Origin: a virus
Length of the DNA stretch: 37,122 nucleotides
Direction: 5' to 3' (one strand)
Virus record (IMG/VR): IMGVR_UViG_3300032291_000700
Coordinates: 1 to 37,122 of that record
The number at the start of each line of letters is the position of its first letter. Positions within the stretch are counted from its first letter, which is position 1. Under the pieces are notes generated by a model. That model was not told the DNA's origin, did not search any database, and saw nothing but the letters and a program-made list of their open reading frames with translations. Shown here piece by piece: positions 8,265 to 16,197 of the stretch. Position numbers and translations under genes: made by a program.

Positions 8265-10961
8265 ATGGCAACACTTGAACAACTTAGCGCAGCGTTGGTC
8301 AAGGCGGACGCCGCCGGCAATGCCGCGGATGCCAAAGCACTTGCTGACGCTATTCGTCAAATGAAAGCCGCGCCTGTTGCAGGGCCAGCAACCGAACGAA
8401 AATTTGGTTTGGGCGACATTTTGTCTGCGCCGTTTGAGATGGGCGCTAATCTGGCGCAAAAGCCACGCGCTGAACAGGCGGCTTTTATTGCACCTACTGT
8501 TGAAGCGCTGGGTGCTGCTGGTGGCGGCGCAGTAGGATCAGTGGGCGGCCCGTTAGGTATGGTTGCGGGCGCAGGTACAGGTTACGCAGCCGCAAAAGAA
8601 TTAATGCGCTACGTATCTGGCGAAGCTAAACCTGAAACTTTACAGCAAGCTGCTGTCCGTCAGACTCAAAACGCGCTTGAAGGCTCGACAATGGAAGCGG
8701 GGGGCCGTGTTGTTGCAAATGCGCTTGGCGGCGCCATTAAATACGCAGGACCAAAAATTAGCAAAGCTGTAAGCGGTGTAGCCGATGTGCTCATGCCTTC
8801 TAGACTTAAAGTTACAAGTATTGCTAACGCGCTGGAAAACGATCCCGCACTGATGGCGCAAGTTAAAACTTTGCTTGAGCAGGGTAAGACCGTTGATGAA
8901 GCGGCAGCCATAACAGGCAGCACTGGCCTTGCTGCGTACGCGCAAAAAGTAAAAGGCGCGTCTAACACCACGCAACGCATGTACAACGAAATTGATGCTG
9001 CGCTAAAAGAAAGTCAGGCTAATAAACTTGCAACTGCCAGCCAAAACTTAAATGCTCTCAGTCAAAAAAATCTTCCTGTTGCTACTGCGTCGCCTACCGC
9101 ACCTCGCCGTGCAGTTAAGCAATCCCTCGCCGCTGAAGCTGCTGCGTTGAAAGGCAAGCAGTCTGCAATGACTAGCCAATTGACTGCTGAACAGCAGGCA
9201 GCCGAAGCCGCGCTTGCGGCGGAACGTCAAGCAATTGAAGGCAACATTTCAAACGTCAGTCAGCTAGAAACAGGCCGCGCGTTGGCTTTAGCCAATGAAG
9301 AAATTTTGAAGAATACGCAGAAAACCGTTACCGGCCCTGCATATCAGAAAGCGTTTGATGCCGCGCCTGACGCAACAATTGACTTGACCAATTTAGCCGG
9401 CGTCGCCAAAGAACAACGCGGGGAGTTACTTACTCAGCTTAAAGGTCTTGCACCTAATTCAGCAGCGTTGTTAGAACGCTACGGCCCTCGCGAGGTGGAG
9501 TCGATAGTTCAAGGTGTGCCGGTCAAGCAGACGGTCATGCCTGCACCCATTACGCTTGCAGAAGCTCACGCAATCAGACAGGCGATCAACATTGACCGCG
9601 CCGCACTTAAAGGGTCAAACGAAGCTGGCGCAAACATTACCCGCAGCCGTTTAAATGATTTGTATAAGTCAGTCAATGAAGCAATTGAGCGCGATGTTCC
9701 GCAAGAAGCGCAAGAGTTGTTTAAGAACGCTAACGATCTGTTTAAAGAACGCATTGTTGGCGTCTTCCGCACAGGTCAACCGTCTAATTTAACGCGCATT
9801 AGCACGCTAAACGAACCTATGCTCAAGCCTGGCGACATTGTGTCCAAAGCAATGGCCGACGAGGGCAGCACACTGCAGTTTCTTAAAGTGTTTAAGCAAG
9901 ACGCTGCGGCAACGCAAAACTTAAAAACTGGCGTTGAAGACTTGTATCGTCAACAAGTAATGGCCGGCGGCAAAGCAGCCACGCCAGAGGCGCACTCTAA
10001 GTTTGTGTTTGACAATGCCAAACAACTTGCTGCGCTAGATTCAGCTGGCTTGAACATGAGCAGCCGTTTAGATGAGATTGGCTCCCAAATCAAAGGCGTT
10101 ACTGAAGCCGAAAAAGCAGCTGCTGTTCAAGCTAAAGAAATTCCAACCAAAGTGGCGGCAGCGTTTAAGGCTGAAGATGAAGCGCTGAATCTGGCGTCAA
10201 GCACTTTGGGCTTTAAGCAAACCGACAAGCTGCGCAGCGCTGTCGTTAAAGACGCGGAAGTGGCTGGCCAAGCGTTGGCGCGAATGGACGCGCCCGCTAA
10301 GTCGTCATTGGCGCGCGGCGTTATGCAAGATGCAGGAAAAACCAGCGACCCATTGAAACACCTTGTTGACAACGAGCAAGGCATCATGCGAGTGCTTAAG
10401 GCAAATGACCCCAAAACTGCCAAAGCCACGTTTGAGGAAGCAAAAAATATTGCAGAGCTGACAAAAATTGTTGAAGAGACTGGCAACAAATTAGGCGTCA
10501 AAGCGCCTGTCAACGCTATGGTAACGCAGCAAAACATCAACAAACTGACGCAAGGCTTACCTGAAGTGCGCGCTGCCGTTGAGGAAGTGCAAACTCAAAT
10601 ACAAAATGCTGAAACTTTTAAGCGGTTGGCGGGGCAAGGCGAGGATAAAGTTTTGAAGCTGTTTAGTGCGGAAACAAAGCCTCACATGTTCCCCCTCAAC
10701 AAAGTCTGGGCTATTGCAAACATGGTCCTTACCAAACTTGAAGGTAAGATCGACAAGAAACTGGCTGTTGAGATTGCCAACGAATTGGCTAACTCAGCTA
10801 CCACTGCAGCTACGATTGGAAAAGCGCAGGCTAAGCAAGCAAGCGCAGGCACAACAAGTAAGGCGCTGGCTGAAGGCATTAAAAAAACGCCTCCTTTTGT
10901 GGCTGGCCAGCCTGTCAACGCATTGCGATTAGAATTAACCGGCATGGCCAACGAGGACTAA
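8265..10961 (+). CDS. Large ejection / internal virion protein (gp16 slot)
   Basis: 898 residues, clearly longer than P22 gp16 (609). After a charged N-terminus there is a Gly/Ala-rich hydrophobic hairpin (about 80-113, including GAAGGGAVGSVGGPLGMVAG) that could insert into membranes. The rest is a very long helical region rich in Ala/Glu/Lys/Gln, with coiled-coil-like parts at 285-325 and 610-760. No lytic transglycosylase or peptidase motif was seen. The third gene of the ejection set is expected to extend the DNA channel across the inner membrane; the extra length may mean a fused or enlarged channel domain. Confidence 0.65.
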   Translation: MATLEQLSAALVKADAAGNAADAKALADAIRQMKAAPVAGPATERKFGLGDILSAPFEMGANLAQKPRAEQAAFIAPTVEALGAAGGGAVGSVGGPLGMVAGAGTGYAAAKELMRYVSGEAKPETLQQAAVRQTQNALEGSTMEAGGRVVANALGGAIKYAGPKISKAVSGVADVLMPSRLKVTSIANALENDPALMAQVKTLLEQGKTVDEAAAITGSTGLAAYAQKVKGASNTTQRMYNEIDAALKESQANKLATASQNLNALSQKNLPVATASPTAPRRAVKQSLAAEAAALKGKQSAMTSQLTAEQQAAEAALAAERQAIEGNISNVSQLETGRALALANEEILKNTQKTVTGPAYQKAFDAAPDATIDLTNLAGVAKEQRGELLTQLKGLAPNSAALLERYGPREVESIVQGVPVKQTVMPAPITLAEAHAIRQAINIDRAALKGSNEAGANITRSRLNDLYKSVNEAIERDVPQEAQELFKNANDLFKERIVGVFRTGQPSNLTRISTLNEPMLKPGDIVSKAMADEGSTLQFLKVFKQDAAATQNLKTGVEDLYRQQVMAGGKAATPEAHSKFVFDNAKQLAALDSAGLNMSSRLDEIGSQIKGVTEAEKAAAVQAKEIPTKVAAAFKAEDEALNLASSTLGFKQTDKLRSAVVKDAEVAGQALARMDAPAKSSLARGVMQDAGKTSDPLKHLVDNEQGIMRVLKANDPKTAKATFEEAKNIAELTKIVEETGNKLGVKAPVNAMVTQQNINKLTQGLPEVRAAVEEVQTQIQNAETFKRLAGQGEDKVLKLFSAETKPHMFPLNKVWAIANMVLTKLEGKIDKKLAVEIANELANSATTAATIGKAQAKQASAGTTSKALAEGIKKTPPFVAGQPVNALRLELTGMANED

Positions 10962-10964
10962 AAC

Positions 10965-12527
10965 ATGGCATCACTATCACCCCCACCAAAGCTACAGTTC
11001 TTCGGCACTGACGGGCTGCCGCTCGTCGGCGGTAAGCTGTACACGTACTCCGCGGGTACTACAACGCCTTTGGCCACGTACGTGGACAACACCGGCACGA
11101 CCACCAACACCAACCCTGTCATCTTGGATTCCAATGGACAGGCAAACGTGTGGTTGCTTAACAGCGAAAACTACAAATTCATTCTTAAAACGCCAGCAGA
11201 CGTTACGTTGTACACGGTTGATTACATCTCCGTACCGCTGACATCTGAGTCGTTTGCGTCTCCACCTCCAATTGGAAGCGGTACGCCAAACGCAGGAACC
11301 TTTACGACCTTGAACGTTACTGGTAATGCGATTTTTGAAAGCACCGCAGACTTTACAGAGCCTGTCACTTTTGAGTCTGATGTCACAATTGACGGCGCAG
11401 TTAATGCTGTATTGACAAACGCTACAGGGCTTCCTTTAACCACAGGCGTTACAGGAATACTGCCAGAAGCTAACGGCGGGACAGGAACGACCACAGGCTA
11501 TTACGGCTTCAAGAACCGCATCATCAATGGTGCGATGGTGATTGACCAGCGTAATGCGGGGGCTAGTGTTACCGCAAACGGCTACAACTTGGTTGATAGG
11601 TGGGCATATGCGGCAAGTCAAAGTTCTAAATTCAGCGCACAACAATCAACAACAGCGCCTTCAGGTTTTATCAATTCACTGATTATGACTACAGCTTCTG
11701 CTGTAACGATTGGCGCTGGCGATATTTTTAATATAAATCAGCCTATTGAAGGTTTAAACATTTCAGATTTAGGGTGGGGTACTGCAAGCGCGCAAACAAT
11801 AACATTGTCTTTTTGGGTCCGCTCTAGTCTTACTGGGACATTTGGCGGCTCTTTATCAAACAGCGCTGTTAATCGCTCTTATCCTTTTACATATACCGTT
11901 TCTTCAGCAAATACATTCGAATACAAAACAATTACTATTACAGGCGATACTTCTGGTACTTGGCTAACTACAAATGGTGTAGGAATTCGATTGTTTTTTA
12001 GTTTGGGGACAGGTTCAACCTATAGTGGCACAGCAGGTGCTTGGGCAGGTGCCGATTATCGTTCTGCCACGGGTGCAACATCTGTTGTCGGCACAAACGG
12101 AGCCACTTTCTACATCACAGGCGTTCAACTAGAAAAAGGCTCAACAGCAACGAGCTTTGACTACCTCCCGTATGGTACTGAGTTGGCTTTGTGTCAGCGG
12201 TATTTTGAGAAATCGTACAACATGAGCGTTGCTCCTGGTGCGGGAAGTGGTGGAAGCGGCTCAATGTCTATTGTTTGTTGTGGTAATACAAACAGAGCGT
12301 TTGGAAACGCTGTATTTAAAACATCAAAAAGAGCAGACCCAACGGTTACTTTCTATTCAACCGATGGAACTTCTGGAAATTTCAGAAACACCTCTGCTGG
12401 AACAAATATTCCAGTTTCTGTTGCGTCTACGGGCGGTGAAAACCAAGCCTCTATCATTTGCTCATCGGGTATCGTGTCTATTACTGACACAATGCTTGGG
12501 TTTTTTACAGCGGCATCGGAGCTATAA
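10965..12527 (+). CDS. Tail fibre / receptor-binding protein
   Basis: 520 residues. The N-terminal domain (PPPKLQFFGTDGLPLVGGKL, residues 6-25, then YTYSAGTTTPLATYVD) is a widespread virion-attachment module of phage fibres. A short Thr/Val beta-repeat region follows (about 95-175). The C-terminal part starts YYGFKNRIINGAMVIDQRNA (about 179-198) and contains FYITGVQLEKGSTATSFDYL (about 386-405), a common phage receptor-binding module with a carbohydrate-binding-like fold. It is the last gene of the tail block. The C-terminal half is more AT-rich than its neighbours, as often seen with exchanged host-range domains. Confidence 0.85.
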   Translation: MASLSPPPKLQFFGTDGLPLVGGKLYTYSAGTTTPLATYVDNTGTTTNTNPVILDSNGQANVWLLNSENYKFILKTPADVTLYTVDYISVPLTSESFASPPPIGSGTPNAGTFTTLNVTGNAIFESTADFTEPVTFESDVTIDGAVNAVLTNATGLPLTTGVTGILPEANGGTGTTTGYYGFKNRIINGAMVIDQRNAGASVTANGYNLVDRWAYAASQSSKFSAQQSTTAPSGFINSLIMTTASAVTIGAGDIFNINQPIEGLNISDLGWGTASAQTITLSFWVRSSLTGTFGGSLSNSAVNRSYPFTYTVSSANTFEYKTITITGDTSGTWLTTNGVGIRLFFSLGTGSTYSGTAGAWAGADYRSATGATSVVGTNGATFYITGVQLEKGSTATSFDYLPYGTELALCQRYFEKSYNMSVAPGAGSGGSGSMSIVCCGNTNRAFGNAVFKTSKRADPTVTFYSTDGTSGNFRNTSAGTNIPVSVASTGGENQASIICSSGIVSITDTMLGFFTAASEL

Positions 12528-12686
12528 ATGTACAAACAAGTCAACCACCCAGACGGTTATGCGCTTGATTACGTGAAACGCATTGCAGACAACGCCTTCA
12601 TCCCATTCGATTCCGCCAACTCAGACTACCAAGCCTATTTGAAATGGCTGGAAGAAGGCAACACGCCTGAGCCTGCTGATGAGTGA
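12528..12686 (+). CDS. Small protein after tail fibre, possible fibre accessory
   Basis: 52 residues, starting just downstream of the fibre stop (TAAATG). The C-terminal part [20 protein letters not shown] (about 25-44) followed by NTPEP is a recurrent motif in small phage proteins encoded next to tail fibres, and in the ends of fibre-assembly proteins. A chaperone or accessory role for the fibre is an inference from this motif and position. Confidence 0.65.
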   Translation: MYKQVNHPDGYALDYVKRIADNAFIPFDSANSDYQAYLKWLEEGNTPEPADE

Positions 12687-12876
12687 TTCAGTGGAAACAA
12701 AGTTGGCGGTGCATGAAGCCATCTGTGCCGAGCGTTACAGCCGCATAGATGGTCAGCTTACGTCTGGCGAAAAGCGCATGACCAAGATTGAATATCTGCT
12801 GTATGTGGTGATCTTGGCGGTGCTACTTGGCCCAGGCGTGGCGGCTGAGTTCATCAAGAAGTTGTTAGGCATCTAA
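12679..12876 (+). CDS. Small membrane protein, lysis region
   Basis: 65 residues, overlapping the preceding gene by 8 bases. A charged N-terminal region (about 1-38) precedes one membrane segment ([20 protein letters not shown], about 37-56) and a short basic tail. One TM with a soluble N-terminus, beside a holin and endolysin, suggests a lysis helper (holin or antiholin-like), but the family is not recognised. Confidence 0.55.
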   Translation: MSDSVETKLAVHEAICAERYSRIDGQLTSGEKRMTKIEYLLYVVILAVLLGPGVAAEFIKKLLGI

Positions 12877-12878
12877 AT

Positions 12879-13589
12879 GTGGACCCCATCAGCCTCCTCC
12901 TTATGGCACAAAGTGCGGTCGGGGCTATCAGGGCTGGTTGTGAGATGCTTGCAGAAGGCAAGGCTTTCATCGACGACGCTAAGTCTGAAGTTGAAGGCAT
13001 TGTGGGCCAAGTCAAAGACACGTATGACACCGTCGCAGGACTCTGGGACTGGGTCAAAGGTTTACTGGGCGCGCCTAAGCAATCTTCTGGAAGCGTTGTC
13101 ACCAAGCCCGCCGTCAAACCCACCGTCAAGTCAGCCAGAAAAGAACTCAGCTACGAAGAGTTCCAAGCCCGCGCAGTTCACGACATCTGCGAAAACCTCA
13201 AGGTCTACTTCGAAGCCATCAGGCACCTCAAAATCCACTGCCAAGAACTAGACGAGCTGGCGTTGACAACAGAAAAGGTGGCTGACAGTGCAATTGACCG
13301 TATTGAAATGCAGTGGCAAATGAAACAACTAAACGCCCAACTCAAGCAGTCAATGATCTACGGCACGCCAGAGTCGTTGGGGCTTGGTGCCATGTACCAA
13401 GAGTTTTTGCTAAAGTACGACGAGATTTTGGAAGAGCAAGAAGTGGCTCGTGAATTGAAGCGCAAACGAGAGCGAGACACGGCATGGCAACACGAACACC
13501 GCGAACAAATACTGCTGGCCAAGCTGGGGTACGTGATCGTGCTGACAGTGGCAGGTCTGTGGATGACGGCGTTGTATTCCGCTCTATGA
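12879..13589 (+). CDS. Tail-anchored protein of unknown function
   Basis: 236 residues. The N-terminal part resembles an amphipathic/hydrophobic helix (SLLLMAQSAVGAIRAGCEML). The middle is charged and helical (about 80-205). A C-terminal membrane anchor (GYVIVLTVAGLWMTALYSAL, about 217-236) ends the protein. It lies 2 bases after the previous gene and overlaps the next by ATGA. The topology would fit a membrane-anchored lysis or superinfection-exclusion factor, but no known family is evident. Confidence 0.55.
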   Translation: MDPISLLLMAQSAVGAIRAGCEMLAEGKAFIDDAKSEVEGIVGQVKDTYDTVAGLWDWVKGLLGAPKQSSGSVVTKPAVKPTVKSARKELSYEEFQARAVHDICENLKVYFEAIRHLKIHCQELDELALTTEKVADSAIDRIEMQWQMKQLNAQLKQSMIYGTPESLGLGAMYQEFLLKYDEILEEQEVARELKRKRERDTAWQHEHREQILLAKLGYVIVLTVAGLWMTALYSAL

Positions 13590-13744
13590 AGGAGTTTTGG
13601 TTTTGGATATTGATCGTGACGTGTCTTATCGCGCTGCTAGGGTTTTCCATAGCGTTAGCGCTGTACGCCGACAAGACGGTGCGCAAGGCGGAGATAATTC
13701 TGCAGCGCGCCGAACAGCTTAAAAAGGAGAAAGACAGTGAATGA
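13586..13744 (+). CDS. Small single-TM protein, possible spanin or holin component
   Basis: 52 residues. The start at 13586 is in an ATGA overlap with the previous stop; a longer reading from 13484 would overlap that gene by 100 bases and is not needed. It has an N-terminal membrane segment (FWFWILIVTCLIALLGFSIA, about 4-23) and a basic helical tail (residues 28-52, with KLKK-like charges). The layout resembles a miniature inner-membrane spanin, but it is much shorter than known i-spanins. Confidence 0.55.
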   Translation: MKEFWFWILIVTCLIALLGFSIALALYADKTVRKAEIILQRAEQLKKEKDSE

Positions 13745-14180
13745 CCTACTCAATTTACTTAAGGGCGTCGCCCCGACACTGGCGACGGCGGTTGCCGGCC
13801 CGTTGGGTGGCGCTGCCGTTAGCGCTTTGGCTGCTAAGTTTGGTGTGTCTGATAGCGTTGATGCCGTGGCAAAAGCTATTGCTGGCGATCCAGCGGCTGC
13901 GGCTAAGCTCCAAGAGATGGAGCTGGAGTTCTACAAAGCAGAACAAAACAACCTGACGGACCGCCACAAGGCTGACATGACCAGCGACTCTTGGCTGTCC
14001 AAGAACATCCGTCCAGCTACGCTGATATTCCTTTTGTTGGCCTACAGCGGCTTTGCTGTTGCGTCGATCTTTGGTTTTGAAACCAGGGGCGCGTACGTAG
14101 AACTGCTTGGCCAGTGGGGAATGCTTGTGATGTCCTTTTATTTCGGTGGCCGAACCTTAGAGAAAGTGATGAAAAAATGA
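13737..14180 (+). CDS. Holin of the three-TM GTA-type family
   Basis: 147 residues. There is an Ala/Gly-rich N-terminal segment (about 8-34), a polar helix ending in a DRHKADMTSDSWLSKNIRP block (about 74-92), then two membrane helices (ATLIFLLLAYSGFAVASIFG, about 93-112, and LLGQWGMLVMSFYFGG, about 122-137). The central block plus FGGRTLEKV matches the holin-of-3TMs family first noted in gene transfer agents. Holins permeabilise the inner membrane at a timed moment so that endolysin reaches peptidoglycan, consistent with the endolysin two genes downstream. AAAAAGGAGAAAGACAGTG lies before the start. Confidence 0.8.
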   Translation: MNDLLNLLKGVAPTLATAVAGPLGGAAVSALAAKFGVSDSVDAVAKAIAGDPAAAAKLQEMELEFYKAEQNNLTDRHKADMTSDSWLSKNIRPATLIFLLLAYSGFAVASIFGFETRGAYVELLGQWGMLVMSFYFGGRTLEKVMKK

Positions 14181-14422
14181 CCGACTTCCAAAAAGAAATC
14201 CTGCACCTCGCCACGGTGATCACGTACACGCTGGCTTTTATTCTGTTGACAATGACGATCACCTTGCTGGGTGGCTTGTTCATGCCCAACGCCATGATCG
14301 ACAACAAAGACATCTTCCCGATCATCGCGCCAGCGTACTCGACCGTCATCGGCGGCTTCATCGGCTGGCTGGCAGCAATTAAGATCAACAACGTCATGGA
14401 GAAGAACGATGAACCTCAGTGA
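14177..14422 (+). CDS. Small two-TM protein, lysis cassette
   Basis: 81 residues, starting in the ATGA overlap with the holin stop. Two hydrophobic segments are visible: about 13-34 (including TYTLAFILLTMTITLLGGLF) and about 48-66 (PIIAPAYSTVIGGFIGWLAA). It overlaps the endolysin start by 14 bases. The position between holin and endolysin suggests a second holin or an antiholin; this is inference. A longer reading from 14114 runs deep into the holin gene and was rejected. Confidence 0.6.
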   Translation: MTDFQKEILHLATVITYTLAFILLTMTITLLGGLFMPNAMIDNKDIFPIIAPAYSTVIGGFIGWLAAIKINNVMEKNDEPQ

Positions 14423-14861
14423 GCACTTCACACTTGAAGAGGCGACTTACAGCGAGACAGCTGTGCGCATGGGCATCAACAACCAGCCCAGCACGGTGCA
14501 GTTGGAGAACATGAAGCACGCCGCGGCCTGTCTGGAGCCGCTGCGCGCTGTCACCGGACCGCTGCGCATCAACTCATGGTTGCGCTTGCCTGATGTGAAC
14601 GTGGCCGTTGGGGGCAGCAAGGTCAGCTCGCACATGGACGGCTTTGCTATTGATATCTCAAGCACAACCTTGACGCCCATTCAGCTATGCCACAAGGTCG
14701 AAGAGCTTGGCATCAAGTTTGACCAAATGATCCACGAATACGGGCGCTGGATGCACTTGTCGTTCGCGCCAGAGATGCGCCAGCAAAAGCTGACGATCTT
14801 CCGGCCCGAGAACAAATACAAGCCTGGCATCCTTACTGAGGCTGACTACCACGCCGCATAA
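14409..14861 (+). CDS. Endolysin, M15-family D,D-peptidase
   Basis: 150 residues. It cleaves peptide cross-links of peptidoglycan. The zinc-site motifs of the M15 (D-Ala-D-Ala carboxypeptidase/L-Ala-D-Glu type) fold are present: SSHMDGFAID (73-82, giving H75 and D82) and WMHLSF (114-119, giving H116). RINSWLR (53-59) supplies the conserved Arg/Ser strand. There is no signal peptide or cell-wall-binding domain, so release depends on the holin. The 3' end overlaps the end of the opposing leftward gene by 29 bases. Confidence 0.88.
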   Translation: MNLSEHFTLEEATYSETAVRMGINNQPSTVQLENMKHAAACLEPLRAVTGPLRINSWLRLPDVNVAVGGSKVSSHMDGFAIDISSTTLTPIQLCHKVEELGIKFDQMIHEYGRWMHLSFAPEMRQQKLTIFRPENKYKPGILTEADYHAA

Positions 14862-15000
14862 GCACGCGGTACGCCTCAATGGCGTCTTTGAGGTCACACT
14901 GAAGCTGCTGAATCAGGTCTTCCTGTTCCAGCAGCTTTAGGTATGCGTCGATCGCAAACTTGTCCAAGTTGTCGCGGTCCCATGACTTAAATTCGGGCAT
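14833..15000 (-). CDS. Small helical protein, last gene of leftward operon I
   Basis: 55 residues. The start at 15000 is chosen because GGAGAAAAAGC stands directly upstream; an in-frame upstream codon at 15018 lacks this. The protein is charged and helical (LKLLEQEDLIQQLQCDLKDA, about 21-40). It overlaps the upstream gene by 14 bases and is convergent with, and overlaps, the endolysin end. Function unknown. Confidence 0.6.
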   Translation of the reverse strand: MPEFKSWDRDNLDKFAIDAYLKLLEQEDLIQQLQCDLKDAIEAYRVLMRRGSQPQ

Positions 15001-15226
15001 GCTTTTTCTCCAGTTCAATTAAAAGATCAATGTAATGTTTGGCCTTCTCAAGGTCAGCGACGCCGCCCTTCTTGCGCCAGCGGCTGACGTACTTGACGAC
15101 GTTGCCCTCGAAGTACCCCAACGCGTTGGCGTGGATGTACTCGGCGGGCTGGATGGGCAGGTCCTTGTAATGCGTGCCGGCCACCTGTTTGTCGATGGCG
15201 CGCTCAACAGTTTGGCAGTCGATCAT
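14987..15226 (-). CDS. DUF3310 protein
   Basis: 79 residues. The core QVAGTHYKDLPIQPAEYIHA (14-33), then GNVVKYVSRWRKKGG and DLEKAKHYIDLLIEL, is the signature of DUF3310, a small phage family often annotated as nucleotide-kinase-like but of unproven function. It commonly sits among phage DNA metabolism genes, as here. It starts in an ATGA overlap with the upstream gene. Confidence 0.88.
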   Translation of the reverse strand: MIDCQTVERAIDKQVAGTHYKDLPIQPAEYIHANALGYFEGNVVKYVSRWRKKGGVADLEKAKHYIDLLIELEKKHARI

Positions 15227-15420
15227 TTGGCTTTCCTCATCTCCAACGGTATTTTGGTGACGCCGTGCACATAGCCGTAGGTTGGGTCAAGCTTGCGCTT
15301 CTTGGCCACATGCTTGGCCAGCGTCTCGGCTGCCTTGCGGTTGGCTTCAACTGTGCGAAAGTCTTTCATGAAGTTGGGCTCATGCGTCTTCATGTAGTCG
15401 GGATGGAACGCGTTAATCAA
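15223..15420 (-). CDS. Small basic protein, TTG start
   Basis: 65 residues from a TTG start at 15420, preceded by GGAGGACAACC, a strong ribosome binding site located inside the upstream gene. The next in-frame ATG (residue 10) has no such site. The protein is basic (KHVAKKRKLDPTYGYVHGVT). Overlaps of 8 bases upstream and ATGA downstream bind it to the operon. Function unknown. Confidence 0.55.
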   Translation of the reverse strand: MINAFHPDYMKTHEPNFMKDFRTVEANRKAAETLAKHVAKKRKLDPTYGYVHGVTKIPLEMRKAK

Positions 15421-15541
15421 GGTTGTCCTCCATGATGGCTAGTGCAGCCAAGTAGCCGAACAACAGGGCTGCTGTGACAATAACGCCCAGTCCCATCAAC
15501 GCGCATATCACCGCAATGTTTGCAACGTCTTCAAACACCAT
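15413..15541 (-). CDS. 42-residue membrane microprotein
   Basis: The ATG at 15541 is preceded by GGAGAAGAGCA. A single hydrophobic segment (VICALMGLGVIVTAALLFGY, about 10-29) is followed by a short acidic end (MEDNLD). It overlaps the upstream gene by 11 bases and the downstream TTG start by 8. Coding is supported by the ribosome binding site and its exact fit in the overlapping chain. Function unknown. Confidence 0.5.
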   Translation of the reverse strand: MVFEDVANIAVICALMGLGVIVTAALLFGYLAALAIMEDNLD

Positions 15542-15710
15542 TGCTCTTCTCCACATAGGCCGTCAGGCGTTTGACGCGGTCTTGGTGGTACTCCACCATA
15601 CGCTTGGTGTAGTCGAGCGCTGACTGGCTGCGCAACAACTCGCGCTTGGCTTCTTCCAGCTCACGGGCAGCCATGATGTCGGCGGTGGGTAAGACAAAAT
15701 ATTTGATCAT
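15531..15710 (-). CDS. Small charged helical protein
   Basis: 59 residues, starting in an ATGA overlap with the upstream gene. After IKYFVLPTADIMAARE the remainder is a heptad-like, strongly charged helix (about 15-55) and probably forms a coiled coil. Function unknown; one of a run of small helical proteins in leftward operon I. Confidence 0.5.
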   Translation of the reverse strand: MIKYFVLPTADIMAARELEEAKRELLRSQSALDYTKRMVEYHQDRVKRLTAYVEKSNGV

Positions 15711-15892
15711 TTGATTGCTTCCTTCATAAGTTCGATGCGCTCGCGGGCGGCGCGTAGGGTGGTGTAGCGCTGGTGCAGGCGCTCAAGGATGGTGATGCGC
15801 TTTGCGCCGTTGCGTTCAGCATCTAGCATCTCAAGCACTTCGGCTTCAGTCTTGCTGCTGAGGGTGTGGTTAATGCTTCGCCAAGTGCTCAA
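15707..15892 (-). CDS. Small helical protein, probable TTG start
   Basis: 61 residues from the TTG at 15892, which has GGAGCAAAAAA upstream; the frame stays open to a TTG at 15910 without a better site. It contains an acidic then basic helix (EAEVLEMLDAERNGAKRITI and ERLHQRYTTLRAARERIELM). It overlaps the upstream gene by 23 bases and the next by ATGA. Function unknown; the start is uncertain. Confidence 0.45.
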   Translation of the reverse strand: MSTWRSINHTLSSKTEAEVLEMLDAERNGAKRITILERLHQRYTTLRAARERIELMKEAIK

Positions 15893-16028
15893 TTTTTTGC
15901 TCCAGATCAAAAATGGTTCTAACTACGTTGCGAAAGTGACGCGCTGCTGCGTTGTACTGACGCTTGCGCATCGGTAGCTCAGCCTTCGCGGCTTTGAGTT
16001 TTTGTTTGTATAGATCAATTCGTTTCAC
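15870..16028 (-). CDS. Small basic helical protein, GTG start
   Basis: 52 residues from a GTG at 16028 preceded by AAGGAAAAAAC. A longer reading to 16100 would lie mostly over the upstream gene. The protein is rich in Lys/Arg (KQKLKAAKAELPMRKRQYNA) and ends with an acidic/amphipathic helix. Nucleic acid binding is possible from charge but unproven. Confidence 0.45.
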   Translation of the reverse strand: MKRIDLYKQKLKAAKAELPMRKRQYNAAARHFRNVVRTIFDLEQKIEHLAKH

Positions 16029-16197
16029 GTTTTTTCCTTCTTGCTGCACCTGTGTCAATGTCACGCATGGCCTGCTCCATGGTGTACTCTGCGTGCACAC
16101 GCATTGGGCCCCGCGGCCCTTTTACGTATTGCTTGCGTACCTTCTTAGGCTCTGGCGGTGTGATCCAGCTTTGCACTTTGGCCCATACTGTTTTCAT
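16015..16197 (-). CDS. Small basic protein, unknown
   Basis: 60 residues, starting in an ATGA overlap with the upstream gene. It is Lys/Arg/Pro rich (PEPKKVRKQYVKGPRGPMRV, about 15-34) and ends ARRKKRETN. Its coding strand overlies a GC hairpin with a T-run oriented for rightward transcripts (16106-16123). Function unknown. Confidence 0.5.
   Translation of the reverse strand: MKTVWAKVQSWITPPEPKKVRKQYVKGPRGPMRVHAEYTMEQAMRDIDTGAARRKKRETN

Noticed and set aside
13484-13585. Upstream extension of the 52-residue membrane protein
   Set aside because: It would overlap the previous gene by about 100 bases; the ATGA start at 13586 puts the membrane helix at the N-terminus.
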